This document shows positions 1 through 6,339 of a stretch of DNA of 64,000 nucleotides, one piece after another. A program made the position numbers and the translations under genes. The first letter of the stretch is position 1. Every line of letters begins with the position of its first letter. A model generated the notes under the pieces. The model saw only the letters and a list, made by a program, of their open reading frames with translations, made no database searches and was not told the DNA's origin. The stretch is taken from the NCBI GenBank assembly GCA_027533425.1, contig JAPZUD010000006.1, forward strand, positions 496,001 to 560,000, read 5' to 3'. The stretch is from Beijerinckiaceae bacterium (GTDB lineage: Bacteria > Pseudomonadota > Alphaproteobacteria > Rhizobiales > Beijerinckiaceae).

Positions 1-379
1 AGATTTTCAGGCCGCGTGAAGCGGCGTAGTCGCGGCAATTATTGGCCAGCCGCATTGCTTCTGCGGCGATGGATTGCCGGGCGGAATAGGCCGCTTGCGC
101 CGATTGGCATTCATCCAGTGCGGCTTGGTAAGCCGCCTGCGCTGACGTGATCGCAGCCTCGTGGCGATCGCGCTCGCTCTGTTCCACGTCTGAATCGAGG
201 TAGCGCGGCCGGGCGGCCTTTTGAGTTCGAACCGCATCCAGTTCGTGCAGTAGGTCTTTGGCGTCGGCCTGCCGGTGTTTCAGCTTTTCATGCGCCGTCT
301 TCACAGCGGAATTGGCCGCGTCGCCCTGCTCCAGCAAGGCACCCAGTCGGTGCCGGTCTATCGAAAACTTAGGTTCCAT
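1..379 (-). CDS. Hypothetical coiled-coil protein, C-terminus cut by window edge
   Basis: An open frame runs from ATG at 379 to the window edge without a stop, giving 126 codons. It begins MEPKFSIDRHRLGALL and is very rich in Ala, Gln, Glu and Lys, with heptad-like spacing over residues 15-120, so it is predicted to be helical or coiled coil with no membrane segment. A GGGG stretch lies about 9 bases before the start. It is the last visible gene of the element, downstream of the repA-like gene and the GGGACA repeats. I do not recognise the family; the helical character would suit a structural or DNA-transaction accessory protein, but that is speculation. Confidence 0.6.
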   Translation of the reverse strand, partial: MEPKFSIDRHRLGALLEQGDAANSAVKTAHEKLKHRQADAKDLLHELDAVRTQKAARPRYLDSDVEQSERDRHEAAITSAQAAYQAALDECQSAQAAYSARQSIAAEAMRLANNCRDYAASRGLKI

Positions 380-527
380 ATTCGTTACCCCATGGCTGTG
401 GTGGTTGTTGCTTGCCGTGCCGGTCGCCTCAGCGGCCGGCGGTCGGACTCCTTCGGATGGATAGGGCCGCCATGAAGGTCAGCGCTTCCCCTCGGTCAGC
501 ATCCCAAAATCCGGCTCTGTTGCCGCC

Positions 528-627
528 GGGACAGATCGGGACAAACCGGGACATGTCCCGAGTTGTCGGGGGACAGGACGGGACAGGGAGACTAGAAGTC
601 TCCTGTCCTGTCCCGCTCCCGTGTCCC
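528..627. repeat. GGGACA iteron-like repeat cluster (putative origin)
   Basis: Direct copies of GGGACA start at 528, 538, 548, 570 and 580, mostly 10 bases apart, about one helical turn. Inverted copies (TGTCCC) start at 554, 609 and 622. The copies at 548 and 554 make a 14-base perfect palindrome at 547-560. A short hairpin lies at 587-603 with a 3-base loop. The cluster begins right after the stop codon of the RepA-like helicase gene and fills the non-coding gap before the next gene. The 10-base period is not a multiple of three, so this is not a coding repeat. Iterons next to a replicative helicase gene are typical of plasmid and satellite origins; origin function is inferred. Confidence 0.6.
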
Positions 628-631
628 GCTG

Positions 632-1840
632 TCAGACCAGCCATACCCACGCCTCCCCTTCGTCTTTGAACCCGATTGCTCCTTGAAGCTGTCCGTCTGT
701 CAGTGCGCGCTGGAACGCCTTTTTCTTGGACTCTGCGCGCTTGGCTTCAGTGTCCCCGTCAGCCGGGTATCGCTGGTAAAACTCACGGCGCAGAACTTCG
801 CGAGGAACGGCTGTAAATTCATGGCCGTTGAGCCCATGCGGCCGGACTGGTTCGCCGCTATCGGCAACCACAGCGCGAAAAGCCTGAAGCAAGATAGTTA
901 CCGGCTTAGAGAGCGGGCGCTTGGGCTTGACCGGTTCCAGCGACGCTTCACCCGGCACGATAAAGGCGCTCAAAACCGGCTCGCCGTCTTCGTCCTTGCC
1001 AACCTCAATCGAGCAAAGGTCGAATCCTGCGTTCCAGCCAGTTTCGAGCCAGCGGCTCTTGGTCATTGCCACACGCCGGCCGCTCACTTTGCCCGTGGCG
1101 GCCTCGCGCTCGGCGAGCACAGCGAGAATGGCATCTGCGCTCGCAGTGTAGGCGGAACTGCCCCGAATTCCCGTGTCAGCGTCCTTCCCATAGTGCGCGA
1201 CGATTAGAGCAAGGGCACCGGCCGCTTCAGCCATTTTTTGGAGTATCGCCATTTCTTGAGTGGCCACCCCATCGGCGTTTTTGTCCTCACCGGTGGCGAA
1301 GGCTGCGCTCAATGTGTCAATAACCAACAGCCGGAGCGGAATTCCGAAGCGGTCGCGCATGTCGGCCGAAACCTCAACAATCTTGGCAGTTACGGCCTTC
1401 TGAACCTCTGGAGCCTTAAGGCTGCCCGGCAGAGCCATCCATGCAATTGGCAGCCCTTCGCCAAGGGGCTCTTCCGCCAGCTTGCCTAGCCGAATGGCTT
1501 CAAGCCGCTCGGCAATGGTGCCTAAGCCCTCCGCAAGCAGGAAAAGGCTGCCGCCGCGATCGCGGACTTTGTGGCCAAAGAAATCATCGCCGGTTGCGAG
1601 GCAAGAGGCCAGTTCAAGGGCCAAAAATGTTTTGCCCGCCCCAGATTGCCCGGCAAGAACGGCAAGACCGTTGCGGGGTAGCAAGCCCTTGACCAATTCA
1701 CGGCGAACAGGTGTGGCCTCGCCATGCCAATGGATTTTGACTGGCGGGACGGGCTTTTGCGCGAAAGCCGGCCCGCTCGGCTCGCCAAGCGTGCCGAAAG
1801 ATTCATCGTGGAACCGGGCTGCATCGGCCATCGCGATCAC
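632..1840 (-). CDS. RepA-like AAA ATPase / replicative helicase of the element
   Basis: This 402-residue protein belongs to the AAA_25/RepA group of RecA-fold ATPases, related to the hexameric RepA helicase of small plasmids. Walker A is GQSGAGKT at residues 64-71 and Walker B is LLVID at 171-175. A family-typical stretch with HYGKD (216-220) and GIRGSSA (224-230) follows, consistent with an arginine-finger or DNA-loop region. The C-terminal 100 residues look like a separate helical domain, possibly for DNA binding. The start codon overlaps the stop of the upstream gene (ATGA at 1837-1840), so translation is probably coupled. With the GGGACA cluster just past its stop, the likely role is to unwind the element's own origin. 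Confidence 0.85.
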   Translation of the reverse strand: MIAMADAARFHDESFGTLGEPSGPAFAQKPVPPVKIHWHGEATPVRRELVKGLLPRNGLAVLAGQSGAGKTFLALELASCLATGDDFFGHKVRDRGGSLFLLAEGLGTIAERLEAIRLGKLAEEPLGEGLPIAWMALPGSLKAPEVQKAVTAKIVEVSADMRDRFGIPLRLLVIDTLSAAFATGEDKNADGVATQEMAILQKMAEAAGALALIVAHYGKDADTGIRGSSAYTASADAILAVLAEREAATGKVSGRRVAMTKSRWLETGWNAGFDLCSIEVGKDEDGEPVLSAFIVPGEASLEPVKPKRPLSKPVTILLQAFRAVVADSGEPVRPHGLNGHEFTAVPREVLRREFYQRYPADGDTEAKRAESKKKAFQRALTDGQLQGAIGFKDEGEAWVWLV

Positions 1841-2406
1841 CGTTCCAGTTCTGAGGTTTTGAACGGTCCGCCGCCGCGCGCGATGCAGCGATCTATGGCT
1901 CCGATCAACCGATGGCGCAGGGCGATCCCGCGAGCATCCAGCCAGAATTCATGGCCGCGATGCCGCATGATATGCCGGGCAAGTGCACCCTGAATTTCGG
2001 CCTTGAAATTCGATGCTGTTCTGCAGTCGTTGCACCGATTCAGTGCGTCGATTGCGAAATGCACCGACTCCCGTGTCGGGATGGCCTTCACCGAACCATC
2101 ATCAAGCTGGACGAGCCCGTCCATATCTGAAGACAGCTTCTTACGAGCAATGATCAGGTCGCCTATCGGCAGCCGCATGGCACGGCGCAGCTTGCGAGGA
2201 ACCTTCCCTGTCTGGACATCGAGGAAATAGGGGGGCAGGCCAGCGCTGCCCCAGCAGTGGGGCTGGCGAAGCTCTCGCCCCGGTTCCGGTGCACCATGGA
2301 TATGAACCAGCCCGCAGCGTTCGCAGACACCGGCGACTCGGGGGGCTCCATCGTTGCTTGAGATTTCCCAACAACGGAACCGCGAATATTTAGAATTATT
2401 TGACAT
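1837..2406 (-). CDS. Unknown cysteine-containing protein coupled to repA
   Basis: This 189-residue protein has no family I recognise. Near the N-terminus it has C28-x2-C31 followed by H35, H37, H50 and C51, and later C125-x2-C128, a pattern that could bind zinc. The rest is basic and mixed alpha/beta, with no signal peptide or membrane segment. The first codons are unusually AT-rich for this window, which fits a horizontally acquired gene. The start at 2406 is preceded by GGGGGTTAGG. The stop overlaps the start of the RepA-like helicase, so the two are made together. A role as initiator or loader recognising the nearby repeats is possible but unproven. Confidence 0.7.
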   Translation of the reverse strand: MSNNSKYSRFRCWEISSNDGAPRVAGVCERCGLVHIHGAPEPGRELRQPHCWGSAGLPPYFLDVQTGKVPRKLRRAMRLPIGDLIIARKKLSSDMDGLVQLDDGSVKAIPTRESVHFAIDALNRCNDCRTASNFKAEIQGALARHIMRHRGHEFWLDARGIALRHRLIGAIDRCIARGGGPFKTSELER

Positions 2407-2454
2407 TTGCCTAACCCCCGCCTTTATTCCGGCCGCCTCTAAGCCTCGTCATCG

Positions 2455-2483
2455 AACCCGCCCGGCAGCCTACCGGGCGGGTT
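2455..2483. terminator. Perfect 11-bp stem hairpin after alpA-like gene
   Basis: An 11-base arm at 2455-2465 pairs perfectly with 2473-2483 around a 7-base loop. It begins 11 bases beyond the stop codon of the AlpA-like gene. On the plus strand it is followed by CTCTTT; on the minus strand, the direction of the genes, no T run follows. It may therefore act as a pause or RNA-stability structure, or as a weak terminator separating alpA from the repA operon. Confidence 0.45.
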
Positions 2484-2493
2484 CTCTTTGGCC

Positions 2494-2709
2494 TCAGACG
2501 GCCCGAAGCAAATCTCGGATGGATTCAGCCGGCACTAACGTCCGTCGTCCGAAGCGGAGAACTCTCAACTTGCCGCTGTTGATCAATGCGTAAACACTCG
2601 GCTTCGACATTGTTAGCAAAGCGGCAGTCTCAGGCACCGAAAATGCGCGCAATTCATCCGGCGCATGTGCCAGCATTTGCTTGATTATGCTGTTATGATG
2701 TTTTGTCAT
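2494..2709 (-). CDS. AlpA-like / excisionase-type helix-turn-helix protein
   Basis: This 71-residue protein carries a winged helix-turn-helix of the MerR-like excisionase (HTH_17/AlpA) type over about residues 23-66, with the recognition part KPSVYALINSGKLRV and the wing RFGRRTLVPAESI. Such proteins act as excisionase, or as activators of integrase expression as AlpA does in cryptic prophage elements. The start at 2709 was chosen because GGGGG lies about 8 bases upstream; a longer frame to 2859 lacks family similarity at its N-terminus. It lies between the integrase gene and the repA operon, with a 462-base regulatory gap upstream. Confidence 0.8.
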   Translation of the reverse strand: MTKHHNSIIKQMLAHAPDELRAFSVPETAALLTMSKPSVYALINSGKLRVLRFGRRTLVPAESIRDLLRAV

Positions 2710-3171
2710 ACTCTGCCCCCTTGCGAAATTGCTTGGCTTTCGGACCAAAAACCGAATTCCCGCAATGTATAGGGGCAAACGTCGTTCCGCATCGGGCAAT
2801 GAAGGTTGTCCACCGGCTGCCATAGTCAGCGTTTGCAAACCGCAAGCAACGGCAGTCACGGCGAGGGTTCTATACTGTTACCGAACCTTCACTCCTGTTC
2901 ATTCCTGTTGGATATCGTTATAGATTTCTCGCGCTCGAATATGCAAATTTTGCATATCAGGCATGCAAAATTGCAGGGCCGCTTCTTGCCGTCTGGAGGC
3001 TGATTGGCTCTTGCGCCAATACCGATTGGCCCATGTCGGCAAACGCCTCGGCAGGCGGCTTGTTTGTCGGCCCGTTGGTCTAACCTCTTGCGAGTCGGGT
3101 CAGGACGGGATGCCAATGGGACGGGGATAGTCGCGCCGGCCCCGGCGTGCGTTGGCAAGCTGATATGCGCT
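2710..3171. other. 462-base non-coding control region of the element
   Basis: No convincing gene is seen here on either strand; small open frames have implausible composition. The stretch holds the presumed alpA promoter and, at 2891-2975, an AT-rich cluster of operator-like repeats that contrasts with the GC-rich surroundings: a near-perfect 10-base tandem (2891-2910) containing CCTGTT twice, and two palindromes at 2939-2957 and 2964-2975. Confidence 0.5.
2939..2975. promoter_or_regulatory. Pair of TGCAAA-type palindromes, candidate operators
   Basis: ATATGCAAA (2939-2947) and TTTGCATAT (2949-2957) form a perfect 9+1+9 inverted repeat. A second, shorter palindrome, TGCAA-AA-TTGCA, lies at 2964-2975. 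Their centres are about 21 bases apart, or two helical turns, so dimeric regulators could bind side by side on one face of the DNA. Candidate binders are the AlpA-like protein or a repressor coded elsewhere in the element. Confidence 0.5.
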
Positions 3172-4425
3172 TCAGCGCTTCTGGCGAGCCGGCTTCAAGT
3201 CAATCACGACGCCACCCTGCCGGAGCCTATCGAGGTAATCCGCCCACCACTGTGCCATCTCGACCCTCTCTTGCCAGTAAGCCCCGCGAGCATAGGCGCG
3301 CCGCACTGCGTCGGGATCTTGATGGGCGAGCGCGCGCTCAATGGCATCGGGTGAAAATTTTCCGGACTGGTTGAGCAGGGTTGACGCGCTCGCTCGGAAG
3401 CCATGTGCACTATGGTGCTCTTGCATGTAGCCCAAGCGGCGAAGCGCACCATTTAGTGTATTCTCTGAAATTGGCTTGGGAGCGATCTTCCGGCCAATGC
3501 CACCGCTCATCCCAAACCCGGGAAATACAAGTGCCCCATGCCCTGTTATGGGCCGCAGACTTTCCAAGATTTCGAGCGCTTGGCGAGGTAGGGGAATCTC
3601 ATGGGGGCGGCGCATTTTTGTGCGACTGCCGGGGATAGTCCAAACCGCGTTGGCCAGATCGAACTCTTGCCATTCCGCCATACGCAACTCACCGGGGCGG
3701 GGAAAGAGAAGCGCCATCAGCTTCAGGGCAGCAATGGTCGTGGGTTGCCCGTGAAAGGAGTCAATTGCACGCAAGAGCCCGCCGAATTCAATGGGGTCAG
3801 TGATTGCAGCGCGGTGTGTGACCTTCGGGGCAACAATGGCTCTTTGCAATGCGGTAGTCGGGTCGCTGTCGGCACGCGCTGTTGCTATTGCATATCGGAT
3901 CACGGCACCGATGGTGGCTCTCAAGCGTTTTGCTGTTTCAAGCGTCCCTTTGGCTTCAACAGTTCGAAGCACGGCTAGAACTTCATGCGCCTTAATCTCG
4001 CAAATGGGTCTGCTACCGAGCTTTGGGAGCGCAAACGACAAGAGCCAATCCAGCTTGGTAAGGGTCGACTCCGCTCGCCCTTGCTTAGCTAGCTTGGCAC
4101 GATACTCAGCGGCAACGACAGCAAATGTGGCCGCTGCAGCCGCCGCGCTCTGCGCTTTCGTAGCACGGTGATGCTCAGCAGGATCGCCACCTGAAGCCAA
4201 GATGGACTTGGCCTCATCACGCCTCTTGCGCGCATCGGCAAGCCCAATCGCTGGGTAGGGGCCAATTGACAGTTTCTTCTGCTTTCCAGCGGCATCCCGG
4301 TAAGCTAGCCGCCACAGTTTTGAACCTTGTGGTGTGATCCAAAGCTGCAGGCCGCCGCCGTCGGATAATTTTTTTACCGACTCGCCAGCCTTTGCATTCC
4401 TGATCGCAGCGTCAGTAAGGGGCAT
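3172..4425 (-). CDS. int: P4-type tyrosine integrase
   Basis: This 417-residue site-specific recombinase of the phage P4 integrase family has an N-terminal DUF4102 arm-binding domain (residues 3-85, starting LTDAAIRNAKAGE), a core-binding SAM-like domain (100-185) and a C-terminal catalytic domain. Likely catalytic residues are R243 (FPRPGELR), H341 and R344 (HGFR), H368 and the nucleophile Y383 in AYARGAYWQER. Start 4425 is chosen because GGAGG lies 8 bases upstream and the family begins here; an in-frame ATG at 4479 adds 18 residues unlike the family. The gene lies beside tRNA-Thr and is transcribed away from it. It looks intact and is expected to integrate and, with an excisionase, excise the element. 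Confidence 0.93.
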   Translation of the reverse strand: MPLTDAAIRNAKAGESVKKLSDGGGLQLWITPQGSKLWRLAYRDAAGKQKKLSIGPYPAIGLADARKRRDEAKSILASGGDPAEHHRATKAQSAAAAAATFAVVAAEYRAKLAKQGRAESTLTKLDWLLSFALPKLGSRPICEIKAHEVLAVLRTVEAKGTLETAKRLRATIGAVIRYAIATARADSDPTTALQRAIVAPKVTHRAAITDPIEFGGLLRAIDSFHGQPTTIAALKLMALLFPRPGELRMAEWQEFDLANAVWTIPGSRTKMRRPHEIPLPRQALEILESLRPITGHGALVFPGFGMSGGIGRKIAPKPISENTLNGALRRLGYMQEHHSAHGFRASASTLLNQSGKFSPDAIERALAHQDPDAVRRAYARGAYWQERVEMAQWWADYLDRLRQGGVVIDLKPARQKR

Positions 4426-4426
4426 T

Positions 4427-4484
4427 TGTTGGCCTCCGAATGTTGGCCTTTTCGCCAAGGCCAACAGAAAGGCCAACAATTCGG
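4427..4484. promoter_or_regulatory. Four TGTTGGCC/GGCCAACA repeats in the integrase leader
   Basis: TGTTGGCC occurs at 4427 and 4441, and its inverse GGCCAACA at 4459 and 4471. The pair 4436-4448 and 4471-4484 extends to a 13/14-base imperfect inverted repeat with CCGAA flanks. The first copy lies between the integrase start codon and its ribosome-binding site. A TTGACA-like box is at 4490-4495 on the minus strand. Such a cluster suggests autoregulation by integrase or AlpA, either by blocking transcription or by covering the ribosome-binding site. Confidence 0.55.
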
Positions 4485-4542
4485 ATTAATGTCAACTGAC
4501 GTGGGCTTACCGGATTTGACCGAAAAACGGCAAAATAGGTGC

Positions 4543-4563
4543 AAAAAGGCTCATTTCTGAGCC
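4543..4563 (-). terminator. Rho-independent terminator of tRNA-Thr
   Basis: On the minus strand GGCTCA-GAAA-TGAGCC is a perfect 6-bp stem with a GAAA tetraloop, followed by five T residues. It lies 37 bases past the encoded CCA end of tRNA-Thr and ends that transcript before the integrase gene. It belongs to the inserted DNA if the insertion point is the tRNA 3' end. Confidence 0.75.
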
Positions 4564-4599
4564 ATTCAGGTCAGGGATTTACAGAGATTTATAGGAGAA

Positions 4600-4640
4600 T
4601 GGTGCCGCAAGAGGGAATCGAACCCCCGACCCCATCATTA
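4600..4640. other. Candidate attachment site (tRNA-Thr 3' half)
   Basis: P4-type integrases usually recombine within the anticodon-to-CCA part of a tRNA gene, regenerating it. Here the tRNA is intact and the integrase is 175 bases away, so the crossover should lie in this segment. The exact core cannot be set, because the second copy is outside the window. Confidence 0.4.
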
Positions 4641-4675
4641 CGAATGACGTGCTCTACCAACTGAGCTATTGCGGC
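4600..4675 (-). tRNA. tRNA-Thr (anticodon CGU)
   Basis: The minus strand folds as a full cloverleaf. The acceptor stem GCCGCAA pairs with TTGCGGC, the D-arm is GCTC/GAGC with AGTTGGTA, the anticodon loop TTCGTAA gives CGT and reads ACG (Thr), and the T-arm has TTCGATT. Discriminator A and an encoded CCA end at 4600. The intact acceptor stem shows that insertion of the neighbouring element restored the gene. Confidence 0.95.
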
Positions 4676-4685
4676 GACGAGGCTG

Positions 4686-4714
4686 CACATAGCCCTACTC
4701 GGGCACCCTTGCAA
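4686..4714 (-). promoter_or_regulatory. Sigma-70 promoter of tRNA-Thr
   Basis: On the minus strand TTGCAA (4709-4714) and TATGTG (4686-4691) are separated by 17 bases, with the tRNA 5' end 10 bases beyond the -10 box. It lies on the chromosomal side of the tRNA, so insertion of the element did not disturb expression. Confidence 0.55.
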
Positions 4715-4743
4715 CCCCGCAGATAACGGCAGGCTTAAAACCT

Positions 4744-6330
4744 TCAGTTTCCGAACAGCCGGAAACCCCGCCGGGGAGGCTCTCCGGGTTCGGGCCCCGG
4801 ATCGTCGGGGACAATCGGGCGGAAGGGCCGCTGTTCAACCTCGGCGGGCGCGGCGCCACTGTCGGCCGGGGCCGGTCCCGGGGAGTCAGGCCCGACGGCA
4901 ACCGGCTCGGCGGCAACCGGCTCGGCGGCGGCCGGCGGCAAAGGCTCCGGCACGGCGGCAGACAGGATCTCGATCGGCGCCGGGACAGGAGCATCCGCCT
5001 GTTGCTCGAAGCGATCGGCATCGATCCGCGCGCGGACATGTGTCTCCAGCGCCTGTGGTGGCTCACGCCATTCCCAGCCGCCGATCCGCCCGGAAAGCGG
5101 CGCCACAGGCGCCCAATCGTCTGAAACCATGCCATCCGCCACCCAGGCAGGATCACGAGGTGCCCGGGAAGCCCGGGCCAGCCAGGAACGGACGAGCCCC
5201 TGATTACCGGATTCGACCTCTTCAAGTTCAGCCATGAGCAGGCAAGCCCGGACCGACGGCTTTTCGAGCACCAGCCGGTCAAGAGCCTCGCGGGCCGCTG
5301 CATATTCCCGTGCATCGAGCGCCGCCCGTGCGACGGCGAAACGGGACTCGCGGGCATGCGGCATGAGTTTGGCCAGGGTGCGGGCGCGCTTGAGGCGGTC
5401 CAGGGCCGAATCGCCCTGCCGCACGCCGAGATAGGCCTCGGCGAGGTCGGGATGCGGAGCTTCCTTCCAGGCCGCCTCGAGGATGCGCGTCGCCTTGGCA
5501 TAATCGCCCCGGGCGGCGAGCCGGCGCGCGGCTACCGTGGCCGAAGGGACCAGGCCCGGCGTCATGCGGAGGGATTCCAGCGCCAGCGACAAGGCATCGT
5601 CCGGGTTGCTCTCCTGCGCCTGCAAGGCGGCCGCAGCGAGCAGCACTGCGCGCCGGCGACGGCCCTCCTCACGGTCAACGAGCCGACGGGAAATCGCCTG
5701 GTCGACAAGGGCAATCGCGCCGCGCCAGTCTCCGGCGGCAGCGCGGAACCCGAGCATGGCGTCATTGGCCCAGGGCGAATCCGGCGCGCGCCGAAGAGCC
5801 TCGTCTGCATAGCCAAGGGCAGCCGCGCTGTCGTTGCGGCGCTCTGCCTCGATAAACAGGCCGCGCAACCCGAGGGATTGCGTATCGGCACGCTCCGCCA
5901 TGGCGCGGAATGCATCCTCGGCGCTTCTGCGGTCGCCGGAAAGCTGCGCGGCCTGTGCCGAGAGCAACAGGGCGAGAGGCTCCTGGCCAAGCAGCCGGCG
6001 CGATTCCTGCGCATGGCGCAACGCAAGCCGGGCATCGCCGGATCCGACGGCAATCAGGCCCCGCGCAATCGCCTGCTGGCCCTTGGCCTGCCGCCTGACG
6101 CGGTTGGCGAGGCCGACCAGGCTCGGCAGACGGAAGATAAGCCTCAGGACGGCCCACAGGATCATCAGCAGGGCGGTCAGCGCCAGAAGGCCGACCAACC
6201 CTGTCACAAGGCTGACACGGTATTCGGTATCGCCGAATTGGAGCAGGACATGGCCTTCCGTATCGGCCAGCGTACTGAACCCGAAAGCCAGGCCGGCAAG
6301 AAGGACCAGAAAGACAAGGAGCTTGATCAT
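4744..6330 (-). CDS. HemY-like inner membrane TPR protein
   Basis: This 528-residue protein has two N-terminal membrane segments (about residues 1-20 and 40-68) around a short periplasmic loop. A HemY N-terminal domain ending in a basic stretch (RVRRQAKGQQ) and a long run of TPR-like helical repeats (80-400) follow. The C-terminal 120 residues are low-complexity Pro/Ala/Glu and end in a basic tail. HemY proteins accompany heme genes but have no proven enzymatic role. It lies 9 bases downstream of the mitofilin-like gene and after hemD and hemC, all on the same strand, so it is probably the last gene of the operon. Confidence 0.85.
   Translation of the reverse strand: MIKLLVFLVLLAGLAFGFSTLADTEGHVLLQFGDTEYRVSLVTGLVGLLALTALLMILWAVLRLIFRLPSLVGLANRVRRQAKGQQAIARGLIAVGSGDARLALRHAQESRRLLGQEPLALLLSAQAAQLSGDRRSAEDAFRAMAERADTQSLGLRGLFIEAERRNDSAAALGYADEALRRAPDSPWANDAMLGFRAAAGDWRGAIALVDQAISRRLVDREEGRRRRAVLLAAAALQAQESNPDDALSLALESLRMTPGLVPSATVAARRLAARGDYAKATRILEAAWKEAPHPDLAEAYLGVRQGDSALDRLKRARTLAKLMPHARESRFAVARAALDAREYAAAREALDRLVLEKPSVRACLLMAELEEVESGNQGLVRSWLARASRAPRDPAWVADGMVSDDWAPVAPLSGRIGGWEWREPPQALETHVRARIDADRFEQQADAPVPAPIEILSAAVPEPLPPAAAEPVAAEPVAVGPDSPGPAPADSGAAPAEVEQRPFRPIVPDDPGPEPGEPPRRGFRLFGN
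4896..4925. repeat. 15-bp tandem duplication in the HemY-like C-terminal tail
   Basis: A 15-base unit occurs twice in a row without a mismatch (4896-4910 and 4911-4925), and a degenerate third copy follows. It encodes the repeated AEPVA units of the Pro/Ala-rich tail. Because the unit is a multiple of three, copy-number change would not shift the frame. Confidence 0.6.
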
Positions 6331-6339
6331 GGCCGGACC

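Larger units (their letters stand above)
1..4599. mobile_element. Integrative element (right end) inserted at tRNA-Thr
   Basis: All genes from the window start to base 4425 point leftward away from an intact tRNA-Thr gene and encode element functions: a P4-type tyrosine integrase next to the tRNA, an AlpA-like DNA-binding protein, a RepA-like AAA helicase and two unknown proteins. The sequence is less GC-rich around its regulatory regions than the backbone beyond 4675. A P4-type integrase next to a tRNA 3' end is the classic arrangement of a genomic island or satellite. The distal junction, expected to be a copy of the tRNA 3' end, was not seen in the window, so the element continues to the left. 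No phage structural genes are visible here. Confidence 0.8.

Noticed and set aside
429-650. 73-codon minus-strand frame through the GGGACA repeats
   Set aside because: The repeats have a 10-base period, inconsistent with a selected coding repeat, and the frame overlaps the helicase gene end.
2889-3158. 89-codon minus-strand frame just after the integrase gene
   Set aside because: It reads through the palindrome region, has no plausible domain, and lacks a good ribosome-binding site.
1-4599. Second copy of the tRNA-Thr 3' end marking the far end of the element
   Set aside because: I found no convincing repeat of the 4600-4640 sequence to the left, so the element is taken to continue beyond the window.
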